DNA from: Paenibacillus sp. HGH0039
Lineage (GTDB): Bacteria; Bacillota; Bacilli; Paenibacillales; NBRC-103111
DNA length: 64,000 bases
Direction of reading: 5' to 3'
NCBI RefSeq assembly: GCF_000411255.1
Contig: NZ_KE150413.1
Coordinates: forward strand, 1 to 64,000
The translations under genes were made by a program, and so were the position numbers. This document shows, one piece after another, positions 19,276 through 27,842 of this stretch. The notes beneath the pieces were generated by a model. The model was not told the origin of the DNA. It searched no databases and was given only the letters and a program-made list of their open reading frames with translations. Each line of letters starts with the position of its first letter. Position 1 is the first letter of the stretch.

Positions 19276-20226
19276 ATGGATCTCAACAACATTAAAATTT
19301 TCTCCGGCTCTTCCAACCCGAAGCTGGCACAGAGCATTTGCGACGACCTGGGCGTTCCGCTCGGTAAAATCAAGCTGTCTCGCTTCAAAAGCGGGGAAAT
19401 TTATTGTTTGTATGAAGAAGGTGTCCGTAACTGCGATGTATTTTTAGTACAAACGTTCTCCCATCCGATCAATGAACACCTTATGGAACTATTGGTTATG
19501 ATGGATGCTGCCAAGCGTGCATCCGCCCGCACGATCAACTTGATCCTGCCTTACTATGGTTACTCCCGTCAAGAGAGAAAAGCCGCGCCGCGCGAACCGA
19601 TTTCCGCGAAACTTGTCGCCGATCTGGTCAGTGCCGCAGGAGCGAACCGTGTTATTACCATCGACCTTCATGCACCGGCGATCCAAGGCTTCTTCGACAT
19701 TCCGGTGGATCACCTGACCGCTCTTGATCTTATCAGCGATTACATCACGAAGAAAAATATCGTCGATCCGGTCATCGTATCTCCGGATGCCGGCCGAGCT
19801 ACAACGGCTGAGCGTCTTGCCAACATTCTCGATGCTCCGTTCGCTATGATGTTCAAGAAACGTCCCGCTCACAACGAAGCGGTCGTGACTCACGTAATTG
19901 GGGACGTTAAAGGCCGTACGCCGATCATCATCGAGGATCTGATCGACACAGGCACAACGATCGTGAACGTTGTGGAAGGACTGAAGGAACGCGGAGCCAA
20001 CGATATCTACGTTTGCGCCACTCACGCGGTATTCTCGGGCCCGGCTCTCCAGCGTCTGGATCACCCGAACATTCGTGAAGTCGTAATCACCGATTCCCTG
20101 GCGATTCCGGACGATCACGCGGAACGTTTCAAGGTGCTCTCCGTTGCTCCGCTGCTCTCGCATGCGGTACGTATCGTCAGCGACGGCGGCTCTCTCTCTT
20201 CGCTGTTTAAATACGGCGGCGTTTAA
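19276..20226 (+). CDS. Ribose-phosphate pyrophosphokinase paralogue
   Basis: A 316-residue PRPP synthetase-family protein, making PRPP from ribose 5-phosphate and ATP. It has the family core (FSGSSNP, RFKSGEIY, PYYGYSRQERK, TIDLHAPAIQGFF). It departs from classical bacterial Prs in key loops: PDAGRATTAER instead of a PD-x-GG-x-x-R-A-type loop, KRPAHNEAVV in the flexible region, and IIEDLIDTGTT rather than the usual VDDMIDTAGT. GGAGGT sets the start at 19276. It directly follows the his operon, whose first enzyme uses PRPP. A divergent or specialised copy is more likely than the main prs. Confidence 0.85.
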   Translation: MDLNNIKIFSGSSNPKLAQSICDDLGVPLGKIKLSRFKSGEIYCLYEEGVRNCDVFLVQTFSHPINEHLMELLVMMDAAKRASARTINLILPYYGYSRQERKAAPREPISAKLVADLVSAAGANRVITIDLHAPAIQGFFDIPVDHLTALDLISDYITKKNIVDPVIVSPDAGRATTAERLANILDAPFAMMFKKRPAHNEAVVTHVIGDVKGRTPIIIEDLIDTGTTIVNVVEGLKERGANDIYVCATHAVFSGPALQRLDHPNIREVVITDSLAIPDDHAERFKVLSVAPLLSHAVRIVSDGGSLSSLFKYGGV

Positions 20227-20235
20227 ATCGTGTTT

Positions 20236-20262
20236 TTGAAACCTCGGGGACTGTGCTATACT
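20236..20262 (+). promoter_or_regulatory. Possible promoter of the TPR gene
   Basis: TTGAAA and TATACT lie 15 bases apart, slightly short for sigma-A. The position, 37 bases before the start, is right. Confidence 0.45.
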
Positions 20263-20298
20263 TGATCATAGATCTCAAAGTACCGGAGGTGCCTAGTC

Positions 20299-22050
20299 AT
20301 GGAAAAGAAAAAGCGTGTCTCCGTAAAGCCGGAACCGAAAATTATTCCCATCAGCATGGATGCCACGTTCTTTTTTGAAAGAGCGGTTCAGTCGCTCGAT
20401 CGTTTCCATTACGATAAGGCGTTGAAATATTTCCGGCGAGCGGTAGAATACGAATACGATAACCCGGTGAACCACTGCAACCTTGCAGGGGTTCTCTCCG
20501 AATTGGGCAAGTACGAGGAATCCAACGACATCTTAAAAGATGTTCTCGACCGGATCGATCCCTCGATGACCGAATGCTACTTCTATATGGCGAACAATTA
20601 CGCCAACATGGACCAGTACGAACAGGCGGAGGGCGCTCTTGTCCGTTATCTGGAGAACGATACAAACGGACATTACCTGGAAGAAGCCGAGGAAATGCTT
20701 GATTTTCTCAGCTACGAGTTGGAGCGTCCCGCCAAACTCAAGACCATCAAATCCCGCGAGGGCTTATATGAGCACGACCAGGCGCGTCTGCTTTTGGAAG
20801 AAGGCAAGTTCGCGGAAGCGGTGCGTGTTCTGGAAGAACTCGTCGAAGAGCATGGCGATTTTCTGGCGGCCCGTAATAACCTGGCGCTGGCTTATTATTA
20901 CACCGGTCATTTTCAGAAATCGCTGGATGCTATTGTCGAGGTGCTGAACATAGATCCCGGGAACCTTCACGCGCTGTGCAATATGGCGATCTTCTACCAG
21001 CATCTCGGACGCAAGGAAGAACTTGCCGAACTGATGGGAACTTTGCGCAAAACGTATCCTTTCCAGCAGGAGCATGTCTTCAAGCTTGCGACCACCATGG
21101 GGATTCTGGGCGATCATGAGAAAGCCTATCAGCTTTTCAGGAGGGTTTCCCGTTCCAACGACAGCGGTCTGGATCCGTGCGTTTACCATTATGCGGCCGT
21201 GGCCGCTTGCAATATCGGCAGATTTCAGGAAGCTCGGGTTCTCTGGAATCAGGTGGATAAGCTGGAGAACGGGTCGGAAATCGCCCGCTTTTATTTGGAG
21301 CAGCTGAACCGCCGTTCCGATGACCGCCCGCTGTCCTTGAGTTACCACTATAACCTTCCGTTCGAGGAACAGTTCCGCCAATTGGAGCAGTCTCCTGAAT
21401 CGATCCCAGATCAGATTGCGAAGGACCCGCTTGTCCGCAGCTCCTTCTTCTGGGCGCTGCGCCACGGAGATGTGGAAACGAAGCTGCAGGTGCTTCAGAC
21501 GTTCGTGTATATCGGCGACAATGAAGTGAAAGAAGCCCTCATCGAGTTTATCGGTGACCCTAAAGAGGACGACTACCTCAAAAAGGTAGCTATCTTCGTT
21601 TTGCGGACCATCGGAGTCGAAGAGCCTTTGAAAGCTCATTTGGACGGTGCCGTAAAAACCGTGGAAAACTCCGTGCATACGACCGATCTTCCGAAATGGG
21701 AGCCCAAATGGCAGACCGTCATGGAGACCGCTCACCGGCATATGCACCAGCGGTACGACATGATCCAGCAGCATGACCTTCAGACTCTATGGGTAGAATA
21801 TTTGAGCAGAGTGTATCCGAGCGTGCCGAGGATTACGAAAGTGGAGGGCTGGTCCGCCGCTCTCGAATACCTGGTCGCCAAAATGCACCGCAGGTCGATT
21901 TCCTATCACGAGGTAGCCAGCCGCTACCATACGACCGTTTCGACCGTAAGCAAGAATGTGAAGCTGATTGACGAAGCTTGCGGGCTTAAGGAGAAGATGG
22001 ATGCGATTCTGCCGAAGCTCTGGAACGTGGAAAAGAAGGGCCGGGATTAA
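20299..22050 (+). CDS. TPR-repeat protein (YvcD-like)
   Basis: A 583-residue cytoplasmic protein with several tetratricopeptide repeats between residues 25 and 320, for example FFERAVQSLDRFHYDKALKYF and YEQAEGALVRYLEN. The C-terminal part has other helices, ending in a helix-turn-helix-like stretch (SISYHEVASRYHTTVSTVSKNV, near residue 540). TPR arrays bind partner proteins, but the partner is unknown. B. subtilis yvcD, also a TPR protein, lies next to trxB in the same way. Confidence 0.75.
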   Translation: MEKKKRVSVKPEPKIIPISMDATFFFERAVQSLDRFHYDKALKYFRRAVEYEYDNPVNHCNLAGVLSELGKYEESNDILKDVLDRIDPSMTECYFYMANNYANMDQYEQAEGALVRYLENDTNGHYLEEAEEMLDFLSYELERPAKLKTIKSREGLYEHDQARLLLEEGKFAEAVRVLEELVEEHGDFLAARNNLALAYYYTGHFQKSLDAIVEVLNIDPGNLHALCNMAIFYQHLGRKEELAELMGTLRKTYPFQQEHVFKLATTMGILGDHEKAYQLFRRVSRSNDSGLDPCVYHYAAVAACNIGRFQEARVLWNQVDKLENGSEIARFYLEQLNRRSDDRPLSLSYHYNLPFEEQFRQLEQSPESIPDQIAKDPLVRSSFFWALRHGDVETKLQVLQTFVYIGDNEVKEALIEFIGDPKEDDYLKKVAIFVLRTIGVEEPLKAHLDGAVKTVENSVHTTDLPKWEPKWQTVMETAHRHMHQRYDMIQQHDLQTLWVEYLSRVYPSVPRITKVEGWSAALEYLVAKMHRRSISYHEVASRYHTTVSTVSKNVKLIDEACGLKEKMDAILPKLWNVEKKGRD

Positions 22051-22056
22051 TCACAC

Positions 22057-22093
22057 TTGCAAATTAGAATAATTTTAATTAGAATTATTTTAA
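22057..22093 (+). promoter_or_regulatory. trxB promoter with two tandem PerR/Fur-like boxes
   Basis: A promoter TTGCAA-17-TAGAAT (22057-22062, 22080-22085) is overlaid by two adjacent 15-bp boxes, TTAGAATAATTTTAA (22064-22078) and TTAGAATTATTTTAA (22079-22093). Each has the 7-1-7 dyad layout of Fur-family operators. Each matches 13 of 15 positions of the B. subtilis PerR box TTATAATNATTATAA. One fills the spacer and the other covers the -10, so a bound regulator would block transcription. Confidence 0.65.
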
Positions 22094-22182
22094 ATAGAGA
22101 ATGATTGTAGGCAGTGATGACTCAACACTCAGCCCGCGATCATACGAATTCTGATTTGTTCCCAAGGAGGAGAGATCGATCC

Positions 22183-23130
22183 ATGTATAAAACAATTGTG
22201 GTAGGAACCGGACCATCCGGATTAACAGCAGCCATCTATCTGGCACGCGCCAATCTCAACCCTTTGGTTATTGAAGGTCCGGAACCGGGCGGACAGTTGA
22301 CGACAACGACCGAGGTCGAAAACTTCCCTGGCTTCCCGGAAGGAATCATGGGGCCGGAACTTATGGCTAACATGCGCAAGCAGGCTGAGCGTTTCGGCGC
22401 CGAGTTCAAAACCGGCTGGGTTAACAGCGTAGAGCTTACGGAGCGTCCGTTCAAGCTCAATGTGGAAGGTCTTGGGGAGATCGAGACTGAATCTCTGATC
22501 ATCTCCACCGGCGCTTCCGCTAAGCTGCTCGGCATCACGAACGAGCGCGAGAATATCGGCCGCGGTGTGAGCACTTGCGCCACTTGCGACGGATTCTTCT
22601 TCCGCGGCAAGAAAATCATCGTCGTCGGCGGCGGCGACTCTGCAATGGAAGAGGCGAACTTCCTGACACGTTTCGCTTCCGAAGTTCGACTGGTTCACCG
22701 CAGAAGCGAACTCCGCGCTTCCAAGATTATGCAGGATCGTGCGCGTGAGAACGAGAAAATCACGTGGAGCTTGAACTCCACTCCGCTTGAAGTCGTTGCG
22801 GGAGACAAAGGCGTAACCGGCCTTAAGGTTCTTAACAACGAAACCGGTGCGGAAGAGGTTCTTGAAACCGACGGTATTTTCGTGGCTATCGGCCATACTC
22901 CGAACACGAAGTTCCTCGGCGGACAGATCACGACCGACGAAACGGGGTATATCCTCGTTAAACCGGGAACGACGGAAACCAACATCCCTGGCGTGTTCGC
23001 TTGCGGAGACGTTCAGGATTTGAAATACCGTCAAGCCATTACGGCGGCGGGAAGCGGCTGTATGGCGGCTCTGGACTGCGAAAAATTCCTCGAGGGCCAC
23101 ATGGTTCACGATTGGAGCCAGTCCCTGTAA
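22183..23130 (+). CDS. trxB: Thioredoxin reductase
   Basis: A 315-residue FAD/NADPH enzyme that reduces thioredoxin. The FAD loop is VVGTGPSGLTAAIYLARANL, the redox pair CATC lies in STCATCDGFFF, the NADPH loop is VVGGGDSAMEEANFL, and GVFACGDVQD closes the FAD site. AAGGAGG upstream supports the start at 22183. The promoter carries PerR-like boxes, which would fit peroxide control. Confidence 0.97.
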   Translation: MYKTIVVGTGPSGLTAAIYLARANLNPLVIEGPEPGGQLTTTTEVENFPGFPEGIMGPELMANMRKQAERFGAEFKTGWVNSVELTERPFKLNVEGLGEIETESLIISTGASAKLLGITNERENIGRGVSTCATCDGFFFRGKKIIVVGGGDSAMEEANFLTRFASEVRLVHRRSELRASKIMQDRARENEKITWSLNSTPLEVVAGDKGVTGLKVLNNETGAEEVLETDGIFVAIGHTPNTKFLGGQITTDETGYILVKPGTTETNIPGVFACGDVQDLKYRQAITAAGSGCMAALDCEKFLEGHMVHDWSQSL

Positions 23131-23157
23131 AACGGATTATTAGACTCATACGCAAAG

Positions 23158-23190
23158 ACGTGGAACGGCCTACACCCTTCCACGTTTTTT
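23158..23190 (+). terminator. trxB terminator
   Basis: ACGTGGAA (23158-23165) pairs with TTCCACGT (23178-23185), then a T run. Confidence 0.92.
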
Positions 23191-23203
23191 CAATTTGCCG
23201 TCC

Positions 23204-23232
23204 TTGACCTTCCTATAGGGTTCGCTTATAGT
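23204..23232 (+). promoter_or_regulatory. Glucokinase promoter
   Basis: TTGACC-17-TATAGT is a near-consensus sigma-A promoter 71 bases before the start of the glucokinase gene. Confidence 0.85.
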
Positions 23233-23302
23233 GGGTACAGGAGCAACACCCATCGCGAAAGATTTGGAAATAACTTAACTCTTCACTGAGGTGACATTTA
23301 GC

Positions 23303-24250
23303 ATGACACAACGGATTTATGTCGGAGTGGACTTAGGGGGCACCAGCATCAAGGTAGGCCTCTGCGACGAAGAAGGAAAATTGATTCAGACTTATGAAGG
23401 TCCTACCGGAGCCGAGCACGGTCCCGATTTTGTGCTTGACCGTATTGTTGAGTACGTCCACAGGATCGTAGACGAATCGCCATACGAATGGGAACAAGTA
23501 GCGGGGATCGGGGCCGGAATCGCTGGCTTTATGGACATTCCGACAGGCTTTGTGGAATTGTCGCCTAATCTGGGCTGGCGCAATGTCGCAGTCAAGAAGA
23601 CCCTTGAGGAGAAGCTTGGCAAAACCGTAAAAATCGACAATGACGCCAATGTCGCGGCGCTTGGTGAGGCGTGGGGCGGAGCCGGACGGGGAATCCCGAA
23701 CCTGGTCTGCTATACGCTTGGAACCGGCGTGGGCGGAGGCATTATTATAAACGGAAAAATTTACCAAGGTTTCAATGGGATGGCAGGCGAGCTCGGACAT
23801 ATGTCCGTTGTTCCGGATATTGAAGCGATTGCCTGCAACTGCGGACAATCCGGATGTCTGGAAACGGTCTCTTCCGCCACGGGTATCGTCAGAATGGCCA
23901 ACGATGCCAAAGAGCGCGGCGACCGTACGAGTCTGGCGCTGATCGAGAAGATTACGGCGAAAGACGTATTCGATGCGGCGAAGTCGGGAGACGAGGTCGC
24001 CGTGCGCATCGTTAACCGTGCCGCCTATTATATCGGCAAGTCCATGGCGGCCGTAGCGGTAACCGTTAATCCGCAGCGGTTCATTATCGGCGGCGGCGTA
24101 TCGAAAGCGGGAGAAATCCTGTTCAATCCGATCCGCGAGACATTCCGCAAGCTGACTCCGGAACGCGCTTATACAGGCGTTGAAATCGTGCCGGCCACAC
24201 TGGGCAACAATGCGGGCATCGTAGGAGCGGCGGGTTTAAACCTGCATTAG
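23303..24250 (+). CDS. glcK: Glucokinase, ROK family
   Basis: A 315-residue ROK-family kinase that phosphorylates glucose. The ATP loop [13 protein letters not shown] opens the protein. The ROK zinc motif [11 protein letters not shown] is intact and GELGHM carries the substrate-binding Glu-His. The start at 23303 follows GAGGTG; an in-frame ATG at 23291 overlaps the ribosome site and is unlikely. It leads into the rapZ-yvcK-whiA group. Confidence 0.93.
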   Translation: MTQRIYVGVDLGGTSIKVGLCDEEGKLIQTYEGPTGAEHGPDFVLDRIVEYVHRIVDESPYEWEQVAGIGAGIAGFMDIPTGFVELSPNLGWRNVAVKKTLEEKLGKTVKIDNDANVAALGEAWGGAGRGIPNLVCYTLGTGVGGGIIINGKIYQGFNGMAGELGHMSVVPDIEAIACNCGQSGCLETVSSATGIVRMANDAKERGDRTSLALIEKITAKDVFDAAKSGDEVAVRIVNRAAYYIGKSMAAVAVTVNPQRFIIGGGVSKAGEILFNPIRETFRKLTPERAYTGVEIVPATLGNNAGIVGAAGLNLH

Positions 24251-24317
24251 CAACCAAAGCTTACAATGCGGCTTCCACCCGGAAGGGTACCCTATAACGG
24301 ATGAGGAAGGTGAACTC

Positions 24318-25205
24318 ATGGAAGAAAGCAAAGCGGCGGCCAAGCTTGTCATTATTACCGGCATGTCCGGTGCAGGGAAAACAATTGCCGTACAAAGTCT
24401 CGAGGATCTCGGATTTTTCTGTGTGGACAACTTGCCGCCTGTTCTGATTCCGAAATTTGCGGAATTAATCGAGCAGTCCCACGGCAAAATCGGCAAGGTG
24501 GCGCTGGTTATCGACCTCCGCGGCCGGGAATTTTTCACGGCGCTGCAGGAATCGCTGCGTTCCATTAAGGAAGATTACACATTGACGTACGAGATTTTGT
24601 TTCTCGACGCAACGGATTCCACTCTGGTTCAGCGTTACAAAGAAAGCAGGCGCCGCCACCCGCTTGCTCCCAATGATGCGCCGCTAGAGGGCATTCTGCT
24701 GGAGCGCAAGCTCCTGGAAGAATTAAAGGGTCACGCTTCGCAGGTAATCGACACTAGTGCGCTGAAACCGGCGCAGCTCAAACAAAAAATCGCCTCCCGC
24801 TTCACCAATATGGGTAGCGGCGGCATATCTATAAATGTCATCTCTTTCGGCTTTAAATATGGCATCCCGATTGATGCCGATCTGATTTTTGACGTACGTT
24901 TCCTGCCGAATCCGCATTATGTGGAGACGCTTCGCCCGAATACGGGGCAGGATGCGGATGTATACGACTACGTGATGAAGTGGAACGAGACGCAGGAGTT
25001 TCTGACGAAACTGCTCGATATGCTTCACTTTCTTGTTCCCCAGTACAAAAAAGAAGGCAAAAGCCAGGTTGTCGTAGGCATCGGTTGTACGGGCGGCAAG
25101 CATCGGTCTGTGGCTATTGCCGAGTATTTGGGCAAGGTTATGGGAAACAGCGAGACGGAGATCGTCAGAGTCAATCATCGAGATGCGGAACGCGACCGAC
25201 CATAA
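24318..25205 (+). CDS. rapZ: RNase adapter RapZ / YvcJ nucleotide-binding protein
   Basis: A 295-residue P-loop protein; B. subtilis YvcJ hydrolyses GTP, and in E. coli RapZ steers RNase E to small RNAs. Walker A GMSGAGKT is at residues 15-22. The C-terminal motif [12 protein letters not shown] is diagnostic. The order rapZ-yvcK-whiA is conserved across Firmicutes. It ends 12 bases before yvcK. Confidence 0.95.
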   Translation: MEESKAAAKLVIITGMSGAGKTIAVQSLEDLGFFCVDNLPPVLIPKFAELIEQSHGKIGKVALVIDLRGREFFTALQESLRSIKEDYTLTYEILFLDATDSTLVQRYKESRRRHPLAPNDAPLEGILLERKLLEELKGHASQVIDTSALKPAQLKQKIASRFTNMGSGGISINVISFGFKYGIPIDADLIFDVRFLPNPHYVETLRPNTGQDADVYDYVMKWNETQEFLTKLLDMLHFLVPQYKKEGKSQVVVGIGCTGGKHRSVAIAEYLGKVMGNSETEIVRVNHRDAERDRP

Positions 25206-25217
25206 GAGGGTGAAACC

Positions 25218-26204
25218 ATGTCTAAAGTTTACCGCCCTGCCGATATCCCCCGGATAGTCGTCATAGGGGGCGGAACAGGATTGTCCGTCATGCTTCGGGG
25301 GTTGAAGCAGAAACCGCTGGATATCACGGCTATCGTTACGGTAGCCGACGACGGAGGCAGCTCCGGCATTCTGCGTTCGGAGCTGCAAATTCCGCCGCCG
25401 GGCGATATCCGCAATGTACTTACGGCGCTCGCGGATGTGGAGCCGTTGCTTTCCGAGATGCTGCAGTACCGTTTTCCGGCCGGAACCGGGCTCGCGGGGC
25501 ATAGTCTCGGGAACCTGATTCTCGCGGCGATGAAGGACATCACCGGTGACTTCGTCACCGGAATTCGCGAGATGAGCCGCGTGTTCGCGGTTCGCGGCCG
25601 GGTGCTTCCTGCCTCGAGGCAGGAGCTCTATTTGCGGGCGTTAATGGAGGACGGCACGATCGTGGAAGGGGAGTCGAAGATTCCACTGGCCGGAGGGCGC
25701 ATCAAGCGGGTTATGCTGGAGCCGGCGGATATCGAACCGCTGGAGGAAGCGATCGAGGCTATCCGTGAGGCGGATGCCATCCTGTGCGGTCCCGGCAGCT
25801 TGTACACGAGTATTCTTCCTAACCTGCTCGTGCCCGGAATAGCGGAGGAGATCCTTAAATCCGATGCGGTCAAAATGTTCATTTGTAACGTGATGACCCA
25901 ACCGGGCGAGACGGACGATTACTCCGTCGGGGATCATCTGACGGCCATTCATAACCATATAGGCCATCATCTGTTTGATTATGTCATTGTAAATAACGGG
26001 GAGATCCCTCCTCAGGTACAGAATAAATATGCCGAGAAGGGCGCCAAAGCCGTCCATCTGGATCTGGACGAGGTGACGAAGCGGGGATACCGCGTCATCG
26101 CCGACAAGCTGGTGCTTTTCCGGACCTATCTGCGCCACGATGCGGATAAATTAAGCGAGCATATCTATCAGATCGTGGAGAGCTGGATGCTCAGGAAGAG
26201 GTGA
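25218..26204 (+). CDS. yvcK: YvcK-family protein (gluconeogenesis factor)
   Basis: A 328-residue CofD-like protein. In B. subtilis YvcK is needed for growth on gluconeogenic carbon sources, for cell shape, and binds UDP-sugars. The nucleotide fold shows VVIGGGTGLSVMLRGLK, TVADDGGSSG and CGPGSLYTSILPNLL. AGAGGGTGA precedes the ATG. Confidence 0.94.
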   Translation: MSKVYRPADIPRIVVIGGGTGLSVMLRGLKQKPLDITAIVTVADDGGSSGILRSELQIPPPGDIRNVLTALADVEPLLSEMLQYRFPAGTGLAGHSLGNLILAAMKDITGDFVTGIREMSRVFAVRGRVLPASRQELYLRALMEDGTIVEGESKIPLAGGRIKRVMLEPADIEPLEEAIEAIREADAILCGPGSLYTSILPNLLVPGIAEEILKSDAVKMFICNVMTQPGETDDYSVGDHLTAIHNHIGHHLFDYVIVNNGEIPPQVQNKYAEKGAKAVHLDLDEVTKRGYRVIADKLVLFRTYLRHDADKLSEHIYQIVESWMLRKR

Positions 26205-26210
26205 GTCCCC

Positions 26211-27152
26211 ATGTCTTTTGCGGCGCAAACGAAGAAGGAATTGACCCTAATCGAAGCGGAGGATTGCTGCGAGAAAGCCGAATTGTCGGCTCTTATCCGC
26301 ATGAACGGTTCCGTACAGCTGACGAATCAGCGCGTCATTCTTGATATTTCAACGGAAAACGCCGCTATTGCCAGGAGGATTTACTCTTTGCTTAAAAAGC
26401 GGTATAAGCTTCACACCGAGCTGCTCGTCCGTAAGAAAATGCGTCTTAAGAAGAATAATGTCTATATCGTCCGCGTGCCGAACCAGGTGCAGGAATTGCT
26501 TTCCGACCTTTATATCGTGTCGGAAGGCTTCCAGTTTACTCCGGGCATAGACAAAAGCATTGTAAAAACAAACTGCTGCCGGCGGGCCTACCTTCGGGGG
26601 GCTTTTCTTGCGGGAGGCTCCGTCAACAATCCGGAGGGTTCTTCGTATCATCTCGAAATTGCTTCCATGTATGAAGAACACTGTCAGGCGCTGTGCCAGC
26701 TTGCTAACCGTTTCGATTTGAACGCTAGATGCATCGAGCGCAAGAAGGGGTTCGTTTTCTACATCAAGGAAGGCGAACGGATTATTGAGTTTCTCAGCAT
26801 TATTGGCGCACACCAGGCCCTGTTGCGTTTCGAAGATGTCCGGATCATGAAGGATATGCGAAATTCGGTGAACCGAATCGTAAACTGCGAAACGGCGAAT
26901 CTTAATAAAACCATCGGTGCGGCTGTCCGGCAGATCGATAACATCCGTCTCATCGAACGGGAAGTCGGCCTGGAGAGCCTGCCGGAGAAACTCCGCGAAG
27001 TCGCGGAAATCCGTGTGAAGCATCCCGACTTGAATCTTAAAGAGGTCGGGGACATGCTGAAGGGCAGCGTCAGCAAGTCGGGCGTCAATCATCGTTTGCG
27101 TAAAATAGACGAACTGGCTGACAAAATTCGCAACGGCGCTGCCATCCGTTAG
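26211..27152 (+). CDS. whiA: WhiA sporulation/cell-division regulator
   Basis: A 313-residue DNA-binding protein: an N-terminal LAGLIDADG-like fold ([20 protein letters not shown]) and a C-terminal helix-turn-helix ([20 protein letters not shown]). WhiA acts in cell division and chromosome segregation in B. subtilis. It starts six bases after yvcK; AGAGGTGAG overlaps that gene's stop. Confidence 0.95.
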   Translation: MSFAAQTKKELTLIEAEDCCEKAELSALIRMNGSVQLTNQRVILDISTENAAIARRIYSLLKKRYKLHTELLVRKKMRLKKNNVYIVRVPNQVQELLSDLYIVSEGFQFTPGIDKSIVKTNCCRRAYLRGAFLAGGSVNNPEGSSYHLEIASMYEEHCQALCQLANRFDLNARCIERKKGFVFYIKEGERIIEFLSIIGAHQALLRFEDVRIMKDMRNSVNRIVNCETANLNKTIGAAVRQIDNIRLIEREVGLESLPEKLREVAEIRVKHPDLNLKEVGDMLKGSVSKSGVNHRLRKIDELADKIRNGAAIR

Positions 27153-27184
27153 ACCTATACGGGAACTTTTTCCTAGAGTATTTC

Positions 27185-27228
27185 GCCGTAAAATGGTATA
27201 ATATGAAGCAGATTACGCATTTTACGGC
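27185..27228 (+). promoter_or_regulatory. Extended -10 promoter inside a perfect inverted repeat
   Basis: GCCGTAAAATG (27185-27195) and CATTTTACGGC (27218-27228) are perfect 11-bp inverted arms. TATAAT (27197-27202), preceded by TG-G (extended -10), lies between them. The arrangement suggests an operator clamping the promoter of the HPr/Crh-like gene about 195 bases downstream, or a hairpin in a through-transcript. Confidence 0.55.
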
Positions 27229-27421
27229 ACTCGAGGTTCTTGAACGGACAAGCGCAGCCCGGTGCCAGGTCCCCGTTCGATGAACATCCAACATGAATTG
27301 GATAGAAATCATCATGCCTGATGCTTAACCGACATAAGTTACACGTAAGGGGAACCTCCGAGCGATATTGCCGGGGATGCATTATAGACTGCAAATTAAG
27401 AACGTAGGGGGAATCCAATCC

Positions 27422-27691
27422 ATGTCGAGACGCCCAGTAGTGGTGAAATTGAAAACCGGCCTTCACGCCAGACCCGCTGCTTTATTTGTCCAGGAAGCGA
27501 ATAAATTTTCGTCTGAAATTTTTGTAGAGAAGGACGAGAAGAAAGTAAACGCCAAGAGCATTATGGGAATTATGAGCCTTGCGATCAGCACGGGAACCGA
27601 AATTTACATAAGTGCAGAAGGTTCGGACGCTGAACAGGCTGTAAACGCTTTAGTCACACTGGTCAGCAAAGAAGAACTTGAAAATCAGTAA
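27422..27691 (+). CDS. HPr-family phosphocarrier at the crh locus
   Basis: An 89-residue HPr fold. The Ser-46 site region VNAKSIMGIMSLA is intact, so HprK could phosphorylate it. The active-site motif reads GLHARPAALFVQEAN: the catalytic His is present, whereas B. subtilis Crh, encoded at the same place after whiA, has Gln there. The rest (PAALFVQEANKF, STGTEI) is strikingly Crh-like. It might work in PTS transfer as well as in catabolite repression. GGGGGAATCC precedes the ATG. Confidence 0.88.
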   Translation: MSRRPVVVKLKTGLHARPAALFVQEANKFSSEIFVEKDEKKVNAKSIMGIMSLAISTGTEIYISAEGSDAEQAVNALVTLVSKEELENQ

Positions 27692-27697
27692 GAGCGG

Positions 27698-27733
27698 AAG
27701 GCTTCCTGCCAAGGGAGCTTTTTTATTTTTGTC
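27698..27733 (+). terminator. Terminator of the HPr/Crh-like gene
   Basis: AAGGCTTCC pairs with GGGAGCTTT (two G-U pairs) around TGCCAA, followed by T residues. Confidence 0.85.
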
Positions 27734-27842
27734 AAACAGAAACCTTTTCCAGCAGAAAACGTCTAAAGATTGGGCGATTTTTCGGGAGAAGGCTTTTTTG
27801 TCATGTCGTTTTTTAGAAAAAGGAAGGAAAAGGAGTAGGAGC

